Positions 5,208 to 7,775 of a stretch of DNA of 7,775 nt are shown here, piece by piece; within the stretch, counting starts at the first letter, position 1, and each line of letters begins with the position of its first letter. A model generated the notes under the pieces. That model was not told the origin of the DNA, made no database searches, and worked only from the letters and a program-made list of their open reading frames with translations. The position numbers were made by a program, and so were the translations under genes. The DNA is from JBCCGI01 sp039029355 (GTDB lineage Bacteria; Planctomycetota; UBA1135; GCA-002686595), in contig JBCCGI010000168.1 of NCBI GenBank assembly GCA_039029355.1, forward strand, positions 1 to 7,775, given 5' to 3'.

Positions 5208-6356
5208 CTAGCCCGCGCTGGCCGCCGCACCCACGCGCAGGATCCGCTCGCGCAACGCGCCCGCGAGGCCCGAGGACACCACCGGGTCCTCGGCCGGCCC
5301 GCGCCACGGGAGCTCGGGCCACCAGCGTTCGACCGCCGGGGCCGAGGCGGGCTCGAAGCTCGCGCCCGGGCGCGGCGCGGCGACCGGCACGCCGGCGCTG
5401 GCTGCGGCCGCCAGGATGCGCTCGATCGGCTCGGTCCACGCGTGCATCGCGAGGTCGAACGTGCCCCAGTGCACCGGCATGAGCAGCGCGCCGCGCACCA
5501 GCTCGCACGCGACGACCGCCTGCTCGGGGCCGATGTGGACGTCGCGCCACAGCGGGCTGTACGCGCCGGCTTCGACGAGCGCGGCGTCGAACGGGCCGAG
5601 GCGCTCGCCGATCTCGGCGAAGCCGGGGAACATCGCGGTGTCGCCGCTGAAGTAGACGCGGTGCTCGGGGCCGGTCAGCGCCCAGCCGGCCCACAGCGTG
5701 CGGTCGCGGTCGGTCATCGTCATCGCGCGGCCGGAGAAGTGGCGCGCGGGCGTGGCGGTGAGCGTCACCGGGCCGACGCGGTGCGACTCCCACCAGTCGA
5801 GCTCGGTGATGCGCTCCGGGGCGACCCCCCAGCGCTCCAGATGGGCGCCGACGCCGAGCGGCACGACGAACGGGACGTCGAGGCTTGAGAGCTCGACGAT
5901 CGTCGGTCGGTCGAGGTGGTCGTAGTGGTCGTGCGAGATCGCGACGGCGTCGAGCGGCGGCAGCTCCGACGCGCGCATCGGCGGCTCGAAGAAGCGCTTC
6001 GGTCCGGCCCACGCGAAGGGCGAGACCCGCTTGCCGAAGACCGGGTCGAGCAGCACGCGCGCGCCGTCGATCTCGACGAGCGAGCTCGAGTGGCCGAGCC
6101 AGGTGACGCGCAGCCCGCTCGACGGCGGCTCGCGGAAGTCGTCCGCGGTGCGGCGGACGGTCGGGATGGGCTCGGCGGGTACGCGGTGCGGGCTCTTGGC
6201 GAGCACCCAGTCGCGGAGGATCGACCAGCCCTTGGGGTCCTCGCGCTCGAGCAGGTCGCGGAAGCGGCCGTCGCGCCAGTGGGGCGAGGCCTCGATGCGC
6301 TTGCGGCGACTGGTCGGGTCGTTCGGGCGGGCGGGGTTGGGATCGTCCTCGGTCAT
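5208..6356 (-). CDS. Metallo-beta-lactamase-fold hydrolase, NAPE-PLD/COG2220-like
   Basis: This 382-residue protein is of the family that includes N-acyl-phosphatidylethanolamine phospholipase D and UlaG-like lactonases. The two-metal site is complete: HDHYDH (142-147), His206 (ATPARHFSGR), Asp239 (YFSGDTA) and His296 (MPVHWGTF). TWLGHSS (85-91) followed by LLDPVFGKRVSPF (103-114) is the usual N-terminal signature, and RIEASPHWRDGRF (20-32) is the conserved lead-in. The closest reading is a zinc-dependent phosphodiesterase or phospholipase-like enzyme; the substrate cannot be told from sequence. No signal peptide or membrane helix is visible, so it is probably cytoplasmic or peripherally membrane-bound. 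The ATG at 6356 gives a short polar N-terminus; no Shine-Dalgarno or convincing -10 box precedes it. It is on the same strand as the DUF1772 and NmrA-like genes but 155 bp away, so it may be a separate unit. Confidence 0.93.
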   Translation of the reverse strand: MTEDDPNPARPNDPTSRRKRIEASPHWRDGRFRDLLEREDPKGWSILRDWVLAKSPHRVPAEPIPTVRRTADDFREPPSSGLRVTWLGHSSSLVEIDGARVLLDPVFGKRVSPFAWAGPKRFFEPPMRASELPPLDAVAISHDHYDHLDRPTIVELSSLDVPFVVPLGVGAHLERWGVAPERITELDWWESHRVGPVTLTATPARHFSGRAMTMTDRDRTLWAGWALTGPEHRVYFSGDTAMFPGFAEIGERLGPFDAALVEAGAYSPLWRDVHIGPEQAVVACELVRGALLMPVHWGTFDLAMHAWTEPIERILAAAASAGVPVAAPRPGASFEPASAPAVERWWPELPWRGPAEDPVVSSGLAGALRERILRVGAAASAG

Positions 6357-6511
6357 CGTCGTGGGAGGCTGGGTTGGTCGTGAGGCGCGGCTTGCGGTCG
6401 GCCCGGCAGACCCTTTTTCGCTCGGGGCGCGAGCGAGGCGCCGTTTGCTTGGCGCAACGCTCCTAACTCAAGCCTACCCAGACCGTTGCGACGACCGCCA
6501 AACCCCGCTTC
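6357..6511. other. Intergenic gap between the DUF1772-like and hydrolase genes, with inverted repeats
   Basis: These 155 bp hold no gene I can support. Two inverted repeats are visible: CGCTCG (6419-6424) with CGAGCG (6430-6435) around a 5-nt loop, and CGCAACG (6453-6459) with CGTTGCG (6484-6490) around 24 nt. A short CCCTTTTT run (6411-6418) adjoins the first. For leftward transcripts that run would read as A after the hairpin, so it is not an intrinsic terminator. The hydrolase promoter must lie here unless the gene is read through from upstream, but I see no clear -10/-35 pair; a minus-strand TTGAGT at 6466-6471 is the best -35-like word. Confidence 0.4.
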
Positions 6512-6988
6512 CTAGCCCGTCGCGAAGGCGAAGCAGACCGTGGCGGCCAGCGCCGCCGCCGAGCGCAGGTGGTTCCAGCGGGCCCAGCGCGTGAGGTAGT
6601 CGCTCCACACCCGCCGCCCCTCGTCGCTCTCCGGCTCGACCTCGGCAAGTGCGTCGTTCAGCGGTACGTTGCCCGCCGCGGTCACCGCGAAGGTCCCGAG
6701 CAGGTAGAGCCCGGCGCCCGCCGCGAGCGGACCGGTGCCCGGCGTTCCCCAACGCCACGCGGCGAGCGCAAGCGACACGAGCGACAGCAGCGCGGTCCCC
6801 ACGAACACCCCGAGGAAGCTCGGGCGCAGCACCACCACATTGATCGTCTGCATCGCCGCCGCGCCGCGCTCGGAGGGCAGCTGGCCGAGCGCCGGCAGCA
6901 CGAACGACGAGAAGGCGTAGAACGTACCGCCCATCGCGCCCGCGCCGAGGACGCCGGCGATCGCGAGGCCTTGGAGGAGCGCTTCCAC
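6512..6988 (-). CDS. DUF1772 / anthrone-oxygenase-like membrane protein
   Basis: This 158-residue integral membrane protein has four hydrophobic segments, at about residues 5-32, 55-78, 86-106 and 140-157. Family hallmarks are the N-terminal GAMGGTFYAFSSFVLPAL (17-34), the conserved GNVPLNDAL (106-114) in the loop after the third helix, and WSDYLTRWARWNHLRS (128-143) leading into the last helix. The family is called anthrone oxygenase-like after fungal homologues, but most bacterial members have no demonstrated activity. The start is GTG at 6988, with a strong GGAGG 7 nt upstream located inside the end of the upstream gene. Only 2 nt separate that gene's stop from this start, so the two are co-transcribed and probably translationally coupled. 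NmrA-like plus DUF1772 is a pairing I know from many bacterial genomes, which suggests a shared redox or aromatic-compound role, though this is not shown. Confidence 0.9.
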   Translation of the reverse strand: MEALLQGLAIAGVLGAGAMGGTFYAFSSFVLPALGQLPSERGAAAMQTINVVVLRPSFLGVFVGTALLSLVSLALAAWRWGTPGTGPLAAGAGLYLLGTFAVTAAGNVPLNDALAEVEPESDEGRRVWSDYLTRWARWNHLRSAAALAATVCFAFATG

Positions 6989-6990
6989 CG

Positions 6991-7775
6991 CTACACCTCC
7001 GCTCCCGCGGTCCGCCAGGCGTCCGCCGCGGCGGCGTCGCGAGCGTAGTCGCGCAGGTCGCGCGGCGCGCGGCCGAGCGCGCGCTGCACGCCGTCGGTGA
7101 CGTGGGCATTGTGGCCGCGGCCCTGCTCGGTGAAGAGGTACTCGAGCAGCTCTCCGTAGCCGTCCGGCACGCCGGCGCCGGCGAGATAGGCGCGGAAGTC
7201 GGGCATCGTGAGCTGCGCGTAGCTCACCTCGCGTCCCGCTGCGGCCGCCACGTCGGCGACGGCTTCGGCGAAGGTCAGAAGGCGCGGTCCGGTGACCTCG
7301 TAGACCTCGCCCGCGTGGCCGTCCTCGGTCAGCGCCGCGACCGCGACGTCGGCCACGTCGTCGACGTCGACGAAGGGCTCGGGCACCTCGCCGGCGGGCA
7401 GGGCGACGCTCCCCGCGAGCACCGGCTCGAGGAAGGCGCCCTCGCTGAAGTTCTGTTGGAACCAGGCGGCGCGCACGACGGTCCAGTCGGCGCGGCCCGC
7501 GACCGTGTCGGCCAGGATGCGCTCGCAGCGCTGGGCCTCGGGCTCGCCGCGGCCGGAGAGCAGGACGAGGCGCTCTAGACCGTGGGCCAGTGCACGCTCG
7601 GCGAACGCGCGGATCGCGGCGGGCGCGGCGGGCACGGCCAGGTCGGGCGTGTAGACGACGTAGGCCGCGCCGGCGCCGCGCAGCGCGTCGTCCCAGGTGC
7701 CGGGATCGTCCCAGTCGAAGGTGACCTCGGCCGAGCGCGATGCCCGGCGGAGGGGCCGGCCCTGGGCTTCGAGGC
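6991..7775 (-). CDS. NmrA-like NAD(P)-binding protein (atypical SDR), N-terminus beyond the window
   Basis: About 260 residues are visible; the reading frame stays open to the right edge. The missing start should carry the GxxGxxG dinucleotide-binding loop, roughly 20-25 residues by family length. Visible family features, in order, are LRRASRS (end of the second strand), FDWDDPGTWDDAL, AAYVVYTPDLAVPAA, the strand LERLVLLSGRGEPEAQ, TVVRAAWFQQNFSEGAFL, EPFVDVDDVADVAVAAL, and EVYEVTGPRLLTFAEAV. These place it with the NmrA/ergot-alkaloid-type NAD(P)-binding proteins, which include reductases and non-catalytic redox sensors. Substrate and direction of reaction are unknown. An internal GTG at 7635 could be mistaken for the start, but it falls in the middle of the conserved region. 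It is the upstream gene of a coupled pair with the DUF1772-like gene. Confidence 0.9.
   Translation of the reverse strand, partial: LEAQGRPLRRASRSAEVTFDWDDPGTWDDALRGAGAAYVVYTPDLAVPAAPAAIRAFAERALAHGLERLVLLSGRGEPEAQRCERILADTVAGRADWTVVRAAWFQQNFSEGAFLEPVLAGSVALPAGEVPEPFVDVDDVADVAVAALTEDGHAGEVYEVTGPRLLTFAEAVADVAAAAGREVSYAQLTMPDFRAYLAGAGVPDGYGELLEYLFTEQGRGHNAHVTDGVQRALGRAPRDLRDYARDAAAADAWRTAGAEV
6996..7000 (-). promoter_or_regulatory. Shine-Dalgarno GGAGG of the DUF1772-like gene
   Basis: Read on the minus strand, GGAGG sits 7 nt before the GTG start at 6988 and within the last codons of the NmrA-like gene. It supports the GTG start and coupled translation. Confidence 0.75.

Noticed and set aside
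4474..6012. 512-codon open frame on - spanning the sigma and hydrolase genes
   Set aside because: It overlaps two well-supported genes, has a shadow-frame composition (Arg/Pro/Ala) and shows no recognisable domain.
1..7775. tRNA, rRNA, CRISPR array, insertion sequence, prophage or toxin-antitoxin locus
   Set aside because: No cloverleaf-like segment, regular spaced repeat, transposase motif, terminal inverted repeat or toxin-antitoxin pair was seen by eye on either strand.

Overview
This is a very GC-rich bacterial window (roughly 70% G+C or more by eye) with strong third-position GC. As usual at this composition, long spurious open frames lie opposite and across the real genes. A soluble Ser/Thr kinase fused to a TolB-like domain and TPRs, an ECF42-type sigma factor with its YCII/DGPF partner, and an HxlR-SCP2 regulator together suggest a soil or environmental lineage such as Myxococcota, Acidobacteriota, Gemmatimonadota or a high-GC actinobacterial relative. 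The sequence alone does not settle the phylum.

Layout, left to right: (1) a Ser/Thr protein kinase on + (115-2355). (2) A small four-helix membrane protein of unknown function on - (2357-2767), meeting the kinase tail-to-tail. (3) An 82-bp AT-rich divergent promoter region (2768-2849), then an HxlR-type regulator with a C-terminal SCP2-like domain on + (2850-3476). (4) A 151-bp intergenic stretch with three hairpins and a candidate ECF-type promoter. (5) A two-gene, translationally overlapping operon on +: a YCII/DGPF protein (3628-3990) and an ECF42-like sigma factor with a TPR-type C-terminal extension (3987-5201). (6) On -, reading from the right edge: an NmrA-like NAD(P)-binding protein, cut by the window end (6991-7775), and a DUF1772/anthrone-oxygenase-like membrane protein coupled to it (6512-6988). 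After a 155-bp gap comes a metallo-beta-lactamase-fold hydrolase of the NAPE-PLD/COG2220 type (5208-6356), which meets the sigma gene tail-to-tail.

How the genes may work together: three regulatory modules sit side by side. The HxlR gene and its divergent membrane-protein neighbour share a promoter region holding a 17-nt imperfect direct repeat (14/17 identical, 37 nt apart), a good candidate for the HxlR operator. The YCII-ECF42 pair is a recurrent bacterial module with no anti-sigma gene beside it here. A TGTCGT-N17-CGTC element upstream of the pair fits autoregulation. The kinase has intact catalytic motifs but no membrane helix. Most genes belong to known families. The least described content is the regulatory DNA (direct repeat, leaderless-type -10 boxes, leader hairpin), the unknown membrane protein, and a changed motif in the sigma factor extension.
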